NCBI GenBank assembly: GCA_963556495.2
Contig: OY747721.1
Location: 26,655,649-26,719,648, forward strand
Direction: 5' to 3'
Origin: Valencia hispanica
Taxonomy: Eukaryota; Chordata; Actinopteri; Cyprinodontiformes; Valenciidae
Length of the DNA stretch: 64,000 nt
Positions 22,255-32,971 of this stretch are shown here, one piece after another (position 1 is the first letter of the stretch; every line of letters starts with the position of its first letter). The notes below the pieces were generated by a model, which saw only the letters and a list, made by a program, of their open reading frames with translations, was not told the DNA's origin and did not search any database. The position numbers and the translations under genes were made by a program.

Positions 22255-22500
22255 CGGGGGGGTCGCCATCTTTCAAAAATTCTAACTATAAAAATCACTG
22301 TCCAGACAATTGAAATGATTAACAGTAGATCTGTACATTTCAGCAGCAGTAGCAGCCGATACTCTGGCTGAGTCCATGTCAGTGCTTTAAGTTCATCCAT
22401 TTTGTTTTCTAGAGATCTGACATCAGCCATTATGATTGATGAGGTCTGGGATTTGAGGCTGTAATTTAGGTAACATTTGAGCTTTTCAAATAAATAACCC
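22255..22500 (-). pseudogene. Non-LTR retrotransposon endonuclease N-terminal fragment
   Basis: The reverse strand reads SSIIMADVRSLENKMDELKA followed by LTWTQPEYR. The xxIxNVRSLxNKxDELxxL pattern followed by an EYR block is the opening of the endonuclease region in fish LINEs. The catalytic part that should follow is absent, and the frame runs into unrelated residues. Confidence 0.5.
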
Positions 22501-23579
22501 AATCCTTCATATTTACTAGTGACCTCGCTGACCAGTGTTTCATTGCTACTGTCAGAGGCACTAGGGTTACTAAAGCTAAGCTATGGATTATCAATCAAGC
22601 CATCATTTTTGTGTTTTTCCCCCTGTGATTTGAAAGATTTTGCAATAATAACCTAATAAACCTAAAACAAATCTATTTAAAACATAATGCTGGCCTAAAG
22701 AAGTTTGAGAAAGCAATCGTTTCCCTAAAAGGGAAGACAAATAAGTCAGATTTTCCACTGTGCAAAGGATTAAAGAATCAGTTTTATTGGCCAAACAAAG
22801 AATTTTTGTGCTCCGACATACAGATATAAATATCTATTTATAACTTTAGGGGAAATAAAATAAGGATAAAGAAACAATATCGACATGGATTTGCTGACCA
22901 TTTTTATAGACAAAGAAAAAAGGTTTGTTGTGGTAGTGCAAAATTTGTTGTTTTGTTTGACAGTAGAGTAGCTGACTACTCATGCTGTAAGGTTTTATTG
23001 TCTTCGGAGGCGTGGCAGAGACCCGGCTTCTTTTATACCTCACAGCGGCAGAATAGCTGTCGTCAGCCATCACTGCAGCGCGAACAGCAATGCCAGATTC
23101 AAATTCAAGTGGAGTGTAGAGTTTTAACCTGAAGAGGGCGCCAAACTTGCGGTTTTTGGTTGAAAATGTATCTTTTTACTAAAATTTATTAATGTTCACT
23201 TATGTAACTTTGTCAAATGTGCGTAAAGCTATTACATCTTTGGATTCCAAAAGGTCAATGGGTCCTGACCTGTAGTCCTATAAGATCACTTTTGATTTCA
23301 TTGCACCACCTTTTAGTTTTGCTTTTTTTTTCCTTTCAACTATGCCTGGATTCTGGTGAAATTTGCTTCATCTGGAAATCTCCCCAACTCCTCCCCATTA
23401 TTTTAAATGAAGATCTTAAGTAATTTAACAATAGATATATATATATTTTTTTTTTAACAAAGAACAAGTTCCAATCTGATTTTAGGAAAAGGTACGGCAC
23501 TATTACAGCAGACATAAAAGTAGAAAATGATTGTACAAACTAAGATAATAACCATACTGTGCTGCCCGTTTCTGGCTCT

Positions 23580-23790
23580 TTTCAACGCATATTTTTTTAC
23601 AGTTGATCACAACGTTCTGGCACAGGCTTGTTTGCAATGACCTTTCTTGACAAAAAGTAGGTTAGCTTTGAAGCAGATCTCAATGTGTTCAAGTTAAAGG
23701 CATAACCTCAACCCCTATAAATGTAACTGGGGTGCACCTCAGGGATCAGTCCTAAATCATCTACTTTTCATTACTCATGTTATCTGTTGG
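23580..23790 (+). pseudogene. LINE reverse-transcriptase fragment
   Basis: Readable blocks are VDHNVLAQ at the start and NWGAPQGSVL..LLFITHV at the end. The second matches the GVPQGSVLGPLLF motif of L2/Rex1-type reverse transcriptases. Frames differ between blocks and stops intervene. Confidence 0.5.
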
Positions 23791-23975
23791 GATTTTAAAT
23801 GAATAATGTAAATAAAGATTTCTAAACATGCTTTCCATTATCATATTGTATAGATTTTGTTTTGTTTCTTTGATAAAAAAAAAAAAGATGGCTTTAATAC
23901 TTTATGTCAATGTTTCAATCATTAAAATTGTTAGCAAGCAGTTAATAATGTCTCTGTATGTTTTGTTGTTCCCAG

Positions 23976-25450
23976 TTCACCAGATGTTCGTAATTAAAGT
24001 GGTTCCCCCTGACTGGAGCCCCAGTTCAGACCAGCAGGACCCAGAACTGCCACATATAAAGGAGGAAGAGGATGAACTGTGGATCAGTCAGGAGGAAGAG
24101 CAGCTTGCTGTGAAGAGAGAAAATGAAGAGAAACCTCAGTCATCAGAGGTACAGGAAATCAAAACTGATGATAACAGAAAGACTGAAGCTCCAATCAGCA
24201 GTTTGGCTAAACACACAACACAAGCTGATGGAGAGGACTGTGGAGGACCAGAACCAGACTGGAACCCTGATCCAGTCTGTTCTTCTCAGCAAAGTAAAAT
24301 GAAAGTTCACAAAAATGGTAAAAGATCTAAATTGGGTTCCACACGTCCAGGTAAAATTGGAATCGATCCAGGAGAGAGGCCGTTTGATTGCAGTGTTTGC
24401 GGCAAAAGATTCAAACGCAAGTCTCATGTTAAATTACACATGATGACACATACTGCCAGCAGAGCACATAACTGTGATATTTGTGGTAAAGGATTTAGAG
24501 AAAAGAGTACTCTTCAGACACATATGAGACGGCACACTGGGGAGAGACCGTTTGCCTGTGAGCATTGTGGCAAAAGGTTTCATGCAAAGAAGTTTCTCAC
24601 CACTCATATGAAGGTCCATTCAGGAGAAAAACCTTTTTCCTGTGATGTTTGCGGTACAAGATTTAGGGTAAAGGAAAGTCTTAAAAACCACATGTGGATC
24701 CACACCACAGAGAAACCATTTGTTTGTAGTATTTGCAGTAAAGGCTTTTCACAAAAAGAGAGTCTAAAGAGTCATTTGCGTGTTCACACAGGAGAAAAAC
24801 CATTCATTTGTTCTCTTTGTAGTAAAGGATTTTCACGACAACAAAGTCTCAAGAGTCACATGCATGTTCACACAAGAGAGAAACCTTTTATTTGTGCCGT
24901 TTGCAGTAAAGGATTTTCACAAAAGGAGAGCCTGAAAACTCACATGCGTGTTCACACGGGTGAGAAGCCGTTTATTTGTAGTTTTTGCAGTCAAGGATTT
25001 TCTCTAAAAGAGAGCCTGAAAACTCACATGCGTGTTCACACAGGCGAGAAACCATTTATATGTGATGTTTGTAGTAAAGGATTTTCACTCAAAGAGAGTC
25101 TAAAGAGTCACATGCGTGTTCACACAGGTGAAAAACCATTTACCTGTGGTGTTTGCAGCAAGGGATTTTCCCACTCTGGAGGTCTGAAGACACACATGGC
25201 TGTTCACACCGCACAATTTAGCTGTAGTGAGTGTGGTAAATGTTTTGTAAAGGAGATACAGTTGGAGCGGCACATGAGGCTGCATTCTGAGGAGAGGCCA
25301 TTTGGTTGTGATGTCTGTAAAAACAGATTTAAACACAAGTGTCATCTTGAAAGTCACAAGAAACTCCATTCAGGAGAGAAACCATCTGTATGTAGCGTTT
25401 CCCTAGATGGTCTGCAAAAACACATAAATGTTTATGAGGGCTGCGAATAA
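23976..25450 (+). CDS. ZNF-B terminal coding exon: acidic module plus 12 C2H2 fingers
   Basis: Completes a predicted 527-aa protein. The acceptor GTTGTTCCCAG precedes TT CAC CAG ATG. The module carries DWSPS, SDQQDPE, HIKEEEDE, LWISQEEE, VKREN and IKTDD. Twelve intact fingers begin at Cys175. Helix residues (-1,2,3,6): RSHL, ESTT, AKFT, VESN, QESS, RQSS, QEST, LEST, LESS, HGGT, KIQR, HCHS. Fingers 4, 5 and 7-9 share E-S at helix positions 2 and 3, and 7-9 are almost copies of each other, indicating recent internal duplication. The short linker HTAQFSC precedes finger 11. A thirteenth finger is broken: the second Cys and six residues are gone and the last His is Tyr. Probably a DNA-binding regulator; target unknown. 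Confidence 0.88.
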
Positions 25451-25684
25451 TGATTTTGACAGTAAACTGTGGATGGTCGATATTACAACAAAAAATCACG
25501 TTTTTTACTGTAAGATAAAACATTTATTTTGATTTGCTTTCATAAAAGTATTTAGGAATTTAAACAAAAACTGCATAGCACTTCTTACCCTGTTTTAATC
25601 GTTTTGCACAATTTTGCCTATTTGTATCGAGCACAATAGACATTTAAGCAATATGGTTTCATTCTTAATACATGAAGCTCTCAC

Positions 25685-26290
25685 CCCCAATTTACACCGG
25701 GCGCATCAGTGGCGCGATACAGCAGCGCAGCGGTCACCACGGCAAATAAAAACCATTATAGTCTATAGAGTGGTTTATAACGGGCGCGTTTCAGAAGCGT
25801 CTCGCCGCGCCGCTAAAGATAGGATTTGGTTCTATTTTTGACGCGGCACGCTTCCAAAACGTGTCAGTTAACATAGGGGTAACAGGAAAACACCCATGCA
25901 GCATTAGGTAAATTTGAAAATAAGAAACGTGCAGATTTGTGATAGCTTAACTATCTAAGCATCACGTCATTACGTACGACGCAAGGATCTCGTTTTACCT
26001 ACATCTGAAATTGTAGTTGTTTTTTCCCAGCATGGACGACGAAGCGTTTATTTTAGCTGTGCAAAATCACGAATCCGCCTCTAAACAGAAGAAACTAAGC
26101 AGAAAACCCCCCACATACTTCCTTCTACCATGCCGGCGTCCATCGGTGTCACACGTCATCTTAATTCTTGTGTGATTTTGTGATCTCGCGAGTCAACTCA
26201 GTGGGCTGCGCTGCTGCTGATCCGCGCCTGAAACGTAGGCGCTGTACTCCAGACACAGCAGGTGCAGACGCGTTGAGCGCTCAGTGAGTT
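25685..26290 (+). mobile_element. CpG-rich Harbinger-like element fragment
   Basis: Begins near CCCCAATTTACACCGGGCGC, with many CG dinucleotides against an AT-rich background. At about 26032 it opens a frame MDDEAFILAVQNHESASKQK, which resembles the start of a MADF/Myb-like protein carried by PIF/Harbinger transposons. The similarity stops after about 18 residues. The right end is unclear. Confidence 0.4.
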
Positions 26291-26299
26291 ATAATGCGT

Positions 26300-28690
26300 C
26301 TTTGGAAAAAATTGACATAACTGTCAGGTTTATCGCCATTAAAGTGTTAATTGTTATTAGGTTAGAATGTGTGTGAATGATATTTTTGGTTTATCAGTAA
26401 TAAACTTATGTTCAATCGTGGTGGCGCAAAGTTAAGACATGCCTTTCAGAGGCGGTGCAAACAGTTTCATGTTCGATAAACCACACTGCGTGTGGAACCC
26501 CTACTGATTTGCATGTTCTCTCAATGTTTTTGCGCCTTCTGACAGAAACGCCCACATTGCATATTTGTCAATGGCCAAAGTGCTAAATGGATCGCGCTCG
26601 TCTTGCTGCAAATTTAACACACATTGTCCTCCCTGTGCCTGGTTACTAAATCACCTGCAGCCTGTTTTTGAGCCCTCTGTGAGGTTTGTGCTTGTTAAAA
26701 CATTCGGATACTTTTGATAAATCGGGGCCAGAATGTCTTCTGTATTAAGCTGGGATCACACTGTGAGTTTTTGGCCGTCTTTTCTTTCATTGTGAAAAGA
26801 ATCGCGATGAAAAACAACGTGTCATTTCGCATCACTGATATTTGGTCACTGATATTTGAATCAGTTATTTTCTGTGGACACCCTTTCTGTTCTCAGTTCT
26901 GGTAAACATTTTTACTCCACGTTTTCTAGTGTGTACGCCGATGATTATCACCCAGACGGCTTTAGCGTTGGCTGCAGTATTGCTACTAACATTTGTCACT
27001 TGGGTGTACTGCCACTTCAAAGCTTTTTTCACTCCACCAGCATTGCTTTTTTTATATTTCCTATACAGATGTACAGTATTCTAAACAGGGGTATAGCGAT
27101 ATAAAAATGTATCATGATTGTTTTCAAGTAGTAAGATTTGGTAAGGTTTATGTTTATTTCAGTTTATGCATGTTGATTTTTAACCATTTTAGCGAAAAAT
27201 AAAGAATGTCTTCTGTATTACGTTCTGGTTTATCTTTAGAACAGGGCTGATGTAGACCATAAGTACATATCTCTGTGAGATTCCATATATCGAAAAAGTA
27301 AAAAAAAAATAGTGATCAGAAAATCATAACTTCTAGAGTTGAAAATGTACATATTTTAAGACGGTGGCAGTAATTTCAGTGTCCAAACGTACTATCTGTT
27401 AGAAGGCGATGTTTTGATGTTAGGAGGTAAACTGCTGCTGGACATCAAATAAACAATTATAGCAGTACAATCAGTACAATGATTGATGTACCCAGCACGG
27501 GTTTTCTTGCTGGTGGGGATTAATAAAGTCAACAATTTTTATTTCTCTTATTAAAAAAAGCAAACATGTTAGGACATGATGCGTTGGTAACGAAACACAT
27601 CCAGGATTGAGATCACCATTGATGAGAAGAGAATTTTCTGCAGATTATTGTACAAAATATGACATTTTAAATTCAGAATGCATTTAAAACCTCTTATCGC
27701 GAAGATTTAAAGGAATTTATTACATAACAATTTAGCTGTAAATATCTTTCAGATTGAATTGTTGGAGGTTTATCAAACAAGAGCATCCCTTGTCATTGAT
27801 TATTCAGTGAGGAGAAAATAACTGGTGGTAATCACCAGATGCAGCTTTCTGCAGCATTTGAAGCTATTGAAAATGAAGATCCTTTACATAAAGCATTTTT
27901 ACACAGTCGCCTTTGAGGACCTATGGAGGCCAAAAGTAGGAAGAGTAGAGCTGTACAATTTTTAAGATAAAATGAGCTGCTTCATTATGATTGCCAACAC
28001 TAAAGAGTTGAACTAACAGCTGCAAATGGATTAACATGTGGCAATGGTGTCTGATATCTGACCATCATTACAGTGTTCTATAGATTTGTGTTGGTGTGAA
28101 ACATTTGTAATTGCCACTTGTATTATTTGTATAATAAATCACTTTGATGAACAAACTTCCCCTGATTGAAGATCTGCCGTGGTTATGACTTCCCATTTTG
28201 TGACTTCTTGGTGTCAGTGAATAGGCATAGGAAAAAAAAAAAGATGCTGTGTCTCTCTTTATATCGCCATTATGCATTTTTGATTACACATTCTGACATT
28301 CCACAGTCTATTGAATATGTGACATGTTTAGCCTTTCTGATCGTCCATTAATGCACAGTGGAAATGCACTGGGTAATTATTTGTTTGAAGGTAGGATAAG
28401 AGTCGCATTGCTGTTAGCAAATCAGAGGCGAGACGTTTGCATATCATGAATATTATTGAGTAAGACTCGTAATCCTGATGTTTCCCCACACCCACTCATC
28501 TGACAAACTGCAACCTCCTGAAACAGGAGCGCCAGAGCATTGTTTTCCACAGAAAACGACTCACAGGACATTCATTATACTGGAGACCACAGCAAATTTA
28601 TTGAAAAAGCGAGTGAAAGAGACCTTTAAAGTGACCCAGAAAGAAAGGTTCTTGCAGGACGCAAGGACATGACACCGTGTCCCCTTATCC
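26300..28690 (+). other. Unassigned intergenic sequence
   Basis: Several short frames (60-80 codons) lack homology or codon structure. A segment at about 27520-27640 (GGGGATTAATAAAGT, then CCAGGATTGAGATCACC) resembles one at about 30480-30610 (GGGGATTAAAAAAGT, then CGAGGATTGAGGTCGTT), so both are copies of one dispersed repeat. Confidence 0.4.
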
Positions 28691-29123
28691 AAAGCCTAGT
28701 TTATACATCTCCATCAGCAAGTTTGCACTCACACGTTTTCCTTTTATACCTCTGTTGTTGCAAAGCAATTCCCCACCAGGACAGCAGGGAGTGCAGACCT
28801 TTTCTGGCAGGTCTGCCTAATGTTGCAGTGACATGTCTGGTTGACGACAGTTTATTTACTTCAGCTTGTAAATGGCCTTGAAATATAAAGTATCTGGTGC
28901 CCAAAAGCTGCATTGACTACTAATTATATCAACTATAGAGCACCGTTCTGGTGAAGACTGACCAATCACAGATGTGTACTCTCTGTTGCGTTCAACAGGT
29001 AGGTAAAAAATAGGGCCCTACTCCATAAGTCCTTGCGTGTCTCTCTGAGATCCCTTGCGTCGACAGATAATGGCGTGGCTTGTCTCCACACCTTTGCTCA
29101 CAGAGAAGTATAAACTAGGCTTT
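28691..29123 (+). mobile_element. MITE family M1, copy 2 (both ends intact)
   Basis: The terminal inverted repeats AAAGCCTAGTTTATACATCTC and GAGAAGTATAAACTAGGCTTT define a 433-bp element. Its body aligns with copies at 11547 and 52099 but lacks the central block containing the MADRK-type frame, so it is the more deleted form. Confidence 0.65.
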
Positions 29124-29449
29124 ACTCCAGGGAATATGGCAATAGACTAAATTTCACTTAGGGGTGGAATATCCTTTTAAAAGTGCTTGCAGGCGACTAG
29201 CTACATGTTGCCATATATGAAAACTATCTGCCTGCAGAAAAAAAATGTGCTGGGCACAGCTTTATGTTTAGAGTAAGCCAAATATGGGAACCTGTGTGTG
29301 TGAAGCCTGAAACACGGTGACTATAGTCTATTTGGAAAACTCTTTGGCTTTGATTTCCTCCAGATCAAGTGCACTAGTCTGTACAATTGGCTTGTTTGGA
29401 ATAAAGTCCTCATTTTATTCAGATAAGTAAGTCAATTGGAATCTGCATT

Positions 29450-30113
29450 TCCAGGATTAAAGGAATAATGTCCAGGCAAGATCTTGCTCATCCATGTGAT
29501 TATCTTTTGCCGAATTGATTACTGCAACAGTGTCCTCACAGGTCTGCCTAAAAAGTCAATCAGACAGCTGCAGGTGATCCAGAACGCTGCTGCTCGTGTT
29601 CCTCACTAGAACCAGAAAAGTAGAGCACATCACCCTAGTTCCAAAGACCTTACACTGGCTCCCTGTAGCTCAGAGAATAGACTATAAAATACGTTTGTCA
29701 CTTTATAAATCACTGAATGGCTTAGCAACAACATACATTAAAGAGCTGTTGTTGTATCACCCTACCAGACCACTCAATACTTCGGCTTCAAGTCTACTCT
29801 GCATCTCTAGAGTCAGAACCAAACATGGAGGAGCAGCTTTCAGTTTTTATGCTCCTTTTAATCTGGAACAAACTTCCAGACAACTACAGAAATGCTGAAA
29901 CACTGAGTTCCTTTAAATCAAAATTAAAAACACATTTGCTTGGAGTTGCCGTTCAGTGTTCTACTTATAATACTAAATGAAACATTAATTTTAGTCTGTA
30001 ATCCAAGGTTTCTTTCCTTTCATTCATTATGTCACTGGAATGTACCGTCATGTTTTCATATCATATAAAGCACTTGAATTGTTGCTAATATGTGCTATAC
30101 AAATAAACTTGAT
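29450..30113 (+). mobile_element. L2-like LINE, 3' part
   Basis: The forward frame reads RIDYCNSVLTGLPKKSIRQL, LQVIQNAAARV, then TLHWLPVAQRIDYKI, LYKSLNGLATTYIKELL and RVRTKHGGAAFSFYAP. This is the conserved C-terminal domain of L2/CR1-group LINEs. A frameshift sits near 29600. The 3' UTR ends GTGCTATACAAATAAACTTGA. Heavily 5'-truncated, sense to the genes, intergenic. Confidence 0.7.
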
Positions 30114-31740
30114 TTGCCTTCAGAAAATCTGAGTTGTTAAAACTTTCTGATTTGTTAGTGCCTATAAGAAATTAAAAACTTTTAAAAAAAATAAATCCCC
30201 ATAATTTAACACTGAGAAGACCCAATGTTGGATTGTTGTCAGAGAGCAATGTTCCTTTGATCAGGAAATTAACTTTTGAACTAGACTGTCAAGCCAAAGT
30301 AGACAAAAAGTCACTGAATCTGTATTCTTTAAGACACAATTTTGGCAATAATTTCAGTTTGAATCAACATCTGTATAAAGGGGATGTCTTTATGGTTAAA
30401 AAAATCACATGCTGCCTATCAAACATTTATAGCTACTTTATTTCTGTCTACAGTGCAGGTATCCTGCTTTTTGCTTTTGGGGATTAAAAAAGTTAATACA
30501 TTTCCATCCATTTAGTAAGTAAGAAAAACAAAGGTTAGAAGACGTCTGCGACAAAACTCATCGAGGATTGAGGTCGTTGTTTATGAGCAGAGAGGATCCT
30601 GTAGGTCTCATGTTTAGTTGAAACGAGATTCTTATCCAGGAAATAATTATGAACACCAGAGAGAAGTTTGAAAAGTCTGTTGCTTATGTCCAAAGAGATG
30701 AGTCTTCTGGATTTACAGTGGAGGTCCAGGACAACACTGAGGATGAGAGGTAGGTGATTATTATCAGAGGTTGGAATGAGTGAAACTGTCTGAAAGAGGA
30801 AAGGAGATGGATTTTTATGGCTGACGGAGAAGGTGGAGTTTAGGGGAAGGTGAGTCTATTCACAGATGCTGAAGTTGGTAGCCAGTGGTGAATTATGGGG
30901 TTCTGTTTCCGTTTGTTGTTTATTTCCATTTTTTAGTCAGCTTTTCTTTTATCTATTTTCTTATTTTTAGCAAATGCTTGTTCATTTTCCAAAAGTCTTA
31001 ATTTATTGTCGTCTATAAATTCAATCTATTTCTTAGGGAAAAGAAAAAACAAAACAGGTTGTACAAGGGAATTATATTAAATTTAAGATTTTGGATTTGA
31101 TTATGTTCGGGTTTGAGCTTCATAAATTTACATCTTTACAAATTTTAGGTTTGTTGAAAAAGGCACAAATAATTTCAGTGAAGGCTAATCTGTTATTTTC
31201 CCCTGAAAACCTATTTGACTGTTAAGTTAAACAAAAGGAGAGCTAAGAGAAACTGAATCGCTAAATGAGGGGATGTTTCTGTCATTATATTCTAATTTAT
31301 TAGCATTTCACGTTTGTTTAAAATAACATGTTGTCCCAAAGATGTTGAAGTCGTCGGCTTTATCTATCCTTTCAGATATCAGGCGCAACATCTGCCACAC
31401 TGTCCTGCTCCCTAGCAGCAGGGGGCGCTGTAGCAATAACAAAACATTTATATTTACATCCTGCTTTGACAATTTTGGAAACAGGTCACGTATTTCAGGT
31501 ACGAATAAGCTGAGTTATTACCGCTGCCAGTTCCGGGAGACTATTTATAAACTCTTTTTAAGGTGTTTCCATGCCAAAATTGACGTGTTTTTTATTTATT
31601 TTTCCGCTTCTTGCGGAACTCCTTCAGTGTCTGCAGCTAGACCCCTCTCGAGAAATTTCTTAATGTTTTGCGTAAAACAGGTCTTTAGTGAATCTCTCAG
31701 ACTTTAGTTGATAGTCTGCGTGAGGAAACAACTTTAGTAG
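30114..31740 (+). other. Unassigned intergenic sequence upstream of ZNF-C
   Basis: Includes the repeat shared with 27520 (at 30480-30610). No believable gene. A CTCF-like motif lies at 31413-31431. Confidence 0.35.
31413..31431 (+). promoter_or_regulatory. CTCF-like motif
   Basis: TAGCAGCAGGGGGCGCTGT fits the core of the vertebrate CTCF motif (CAGCAGGGGGCGCT). It sits roughly 300-600 bp upstream of the ZNF-C leader exon. Sequence match only; no equivalent was noticed at the same place in the other units. Confidence 0.35.
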
Positions 31741-32018
31741 GCTTGTCCTGAACCGCTCTAGCCGATTCCCCCCGTATAGAGCGAAGTAAATATACCGTTA
31801 GCCATAGCAACGTGAGTGTAGCCATAGCAGCTAAAGCAAATAGCAGCGGGAACGTCCATGGTTTAAAGCTACAGGACGAGTCCACACTCCGAGTTTGTGA
31901 AACTTTGTGGGGAAGTCTTGACACCAGCTTAGAGGAGCGTCTTGACGCCTCCTCTAAGCTTGTTGTCCAGCTGAGAGACTGAGGACAGATCCAGGCTGGA
32001 CCCAGAACTACTGACCAG
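31740..32018 (+). promoter_or_regulatory. ZNF-C leader exon 1 region
   Basis: Aligns with the exon 1 regions of B, D and E: AGCTAAAGCAAATAGCAGC, GTTTAAAGCTACAGGACGAGTCC, CCTCTAAGCTTGTTGTCCAGC and GGACCCAGAACTACTGACCAG, then the donor GTATCAG. Non-coding. The left boundary is approximate and no CCAAT or TATA box is obvious. Confidence 0.5.
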
Positions 32019-32123
32019 GTATCAGACTCTCTGCTCTGCAGCATCACTTCAGCTCTGCTACATGGTTACATTTTCTGCCTATACATTTTATCTGATCAGA
32101 TGCTGATTTGTGTCTGATTACAG

Positions 32124-32196
32124 TTAGTTTCCTGCAGCAGAAATACAATATCCAGGTTATATGACTGAAACCTACTAGAATATGTGAAAAGCGAGG
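32124..32196 (+). promoter_or_regulatory. ZNF-C exon 2 leader, shortened
   Basis: Starts after the acceptor TGATTACAG. The start-stop uORF ATGTGA is at 32182-32187, only 9 nt before the main ATG. The segment containing GTAAACAAGGATTGTG, present in the other four leaders, is deleted here. Confidence 0.55.
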
Positions 32197-32305
32197 ATGT
32201 CTGAGATGATGAAGGTTGAAGAAGATGAACCTGGAGGGATCAGCTTGGAGACCCCCATACCTGCAGCATCAGACCTGGAGGAGACACAAGACACAAAACA
32301 TCTCA
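32197..32305 (+). CDS. ZNF-C coding exon 2
   Basis: 109 nt, 36 codons plus one base, donor CA|GTAAGTG, joined in phase 1 to 36329 across a 4.0 kb intron. The bases are identical to ZNF-E exon 2 and differ from ZNF-B and ZNF-D by one base (CAA for CCA, Gln for Pro). Confidence 0.76.
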
Positions 32306-32971
32306 GTAAGTGACAGACATTAGTTTTTGTATAATCAAACAAGTTAACTCTGGGTGGAGGTTATTAAAGAGCTGTTGTACTGGGGGATGTATCAAAGTGA
32401 TAAATCTGTGATATATATCTGTGTATATCTCGGCAGTCATTGTAGTGGAGGTACCATACAACCTGGACAGGACAGCAGGCCTCTCACATAATCTAGCAGC
32501 AGAAATAATGTCTTAACTAGTCCAGCTCCTAAACAAAAAAATACTCTTTGTTCCTATTTAGTTTAAAGAACTAAATGACAGTAGTTGACACAGTATGAAA
32601 GGGAAGATACATGTCATCAACATTCAGTGGCAAGAGTTAAACAGCAGTCTGCATGTACACCAGATATATATGATTAAAAATCTTTATCCTATCAATTTCA
32701 GCAAAATTCATTAGTGACATACAGTGAGATACGGAACCATGAACAAAATATTGCTCTTGATTTTGTGAATGTTACTTAATCATGTGAAATTTCTTGTACT
32801 CTTCAGTATGGTGGGTAACATTTATAGTTTTTATTAGCCATATCTGCTGTTGCCCAGAGTAGAAATTTTGAGGATCTGCCGATAACGAGTCCCGATCCTT
32901 CTGCAATGCATTAAAATAATGAGAAGAAAAAGGACAACAAATCCAAGGTGGCCCTTTTTAAGTTTTTTCTT

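Larger units (their letters stand above)
21718..23975 (+). other. ZNF-B intron 2
   Basis: The first 250 bases still align with introns 2 of A, C and D (CAGCAGAGGCAGAGTA block near 21880-21900) at clearly lower identity than the exon. The rest holds two LINE fragments (22255-22500 reverse, 23580-23790 forward) and otherwise unassigned AT-rich sequence, including 22510-23570. Confidence 0.55.
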
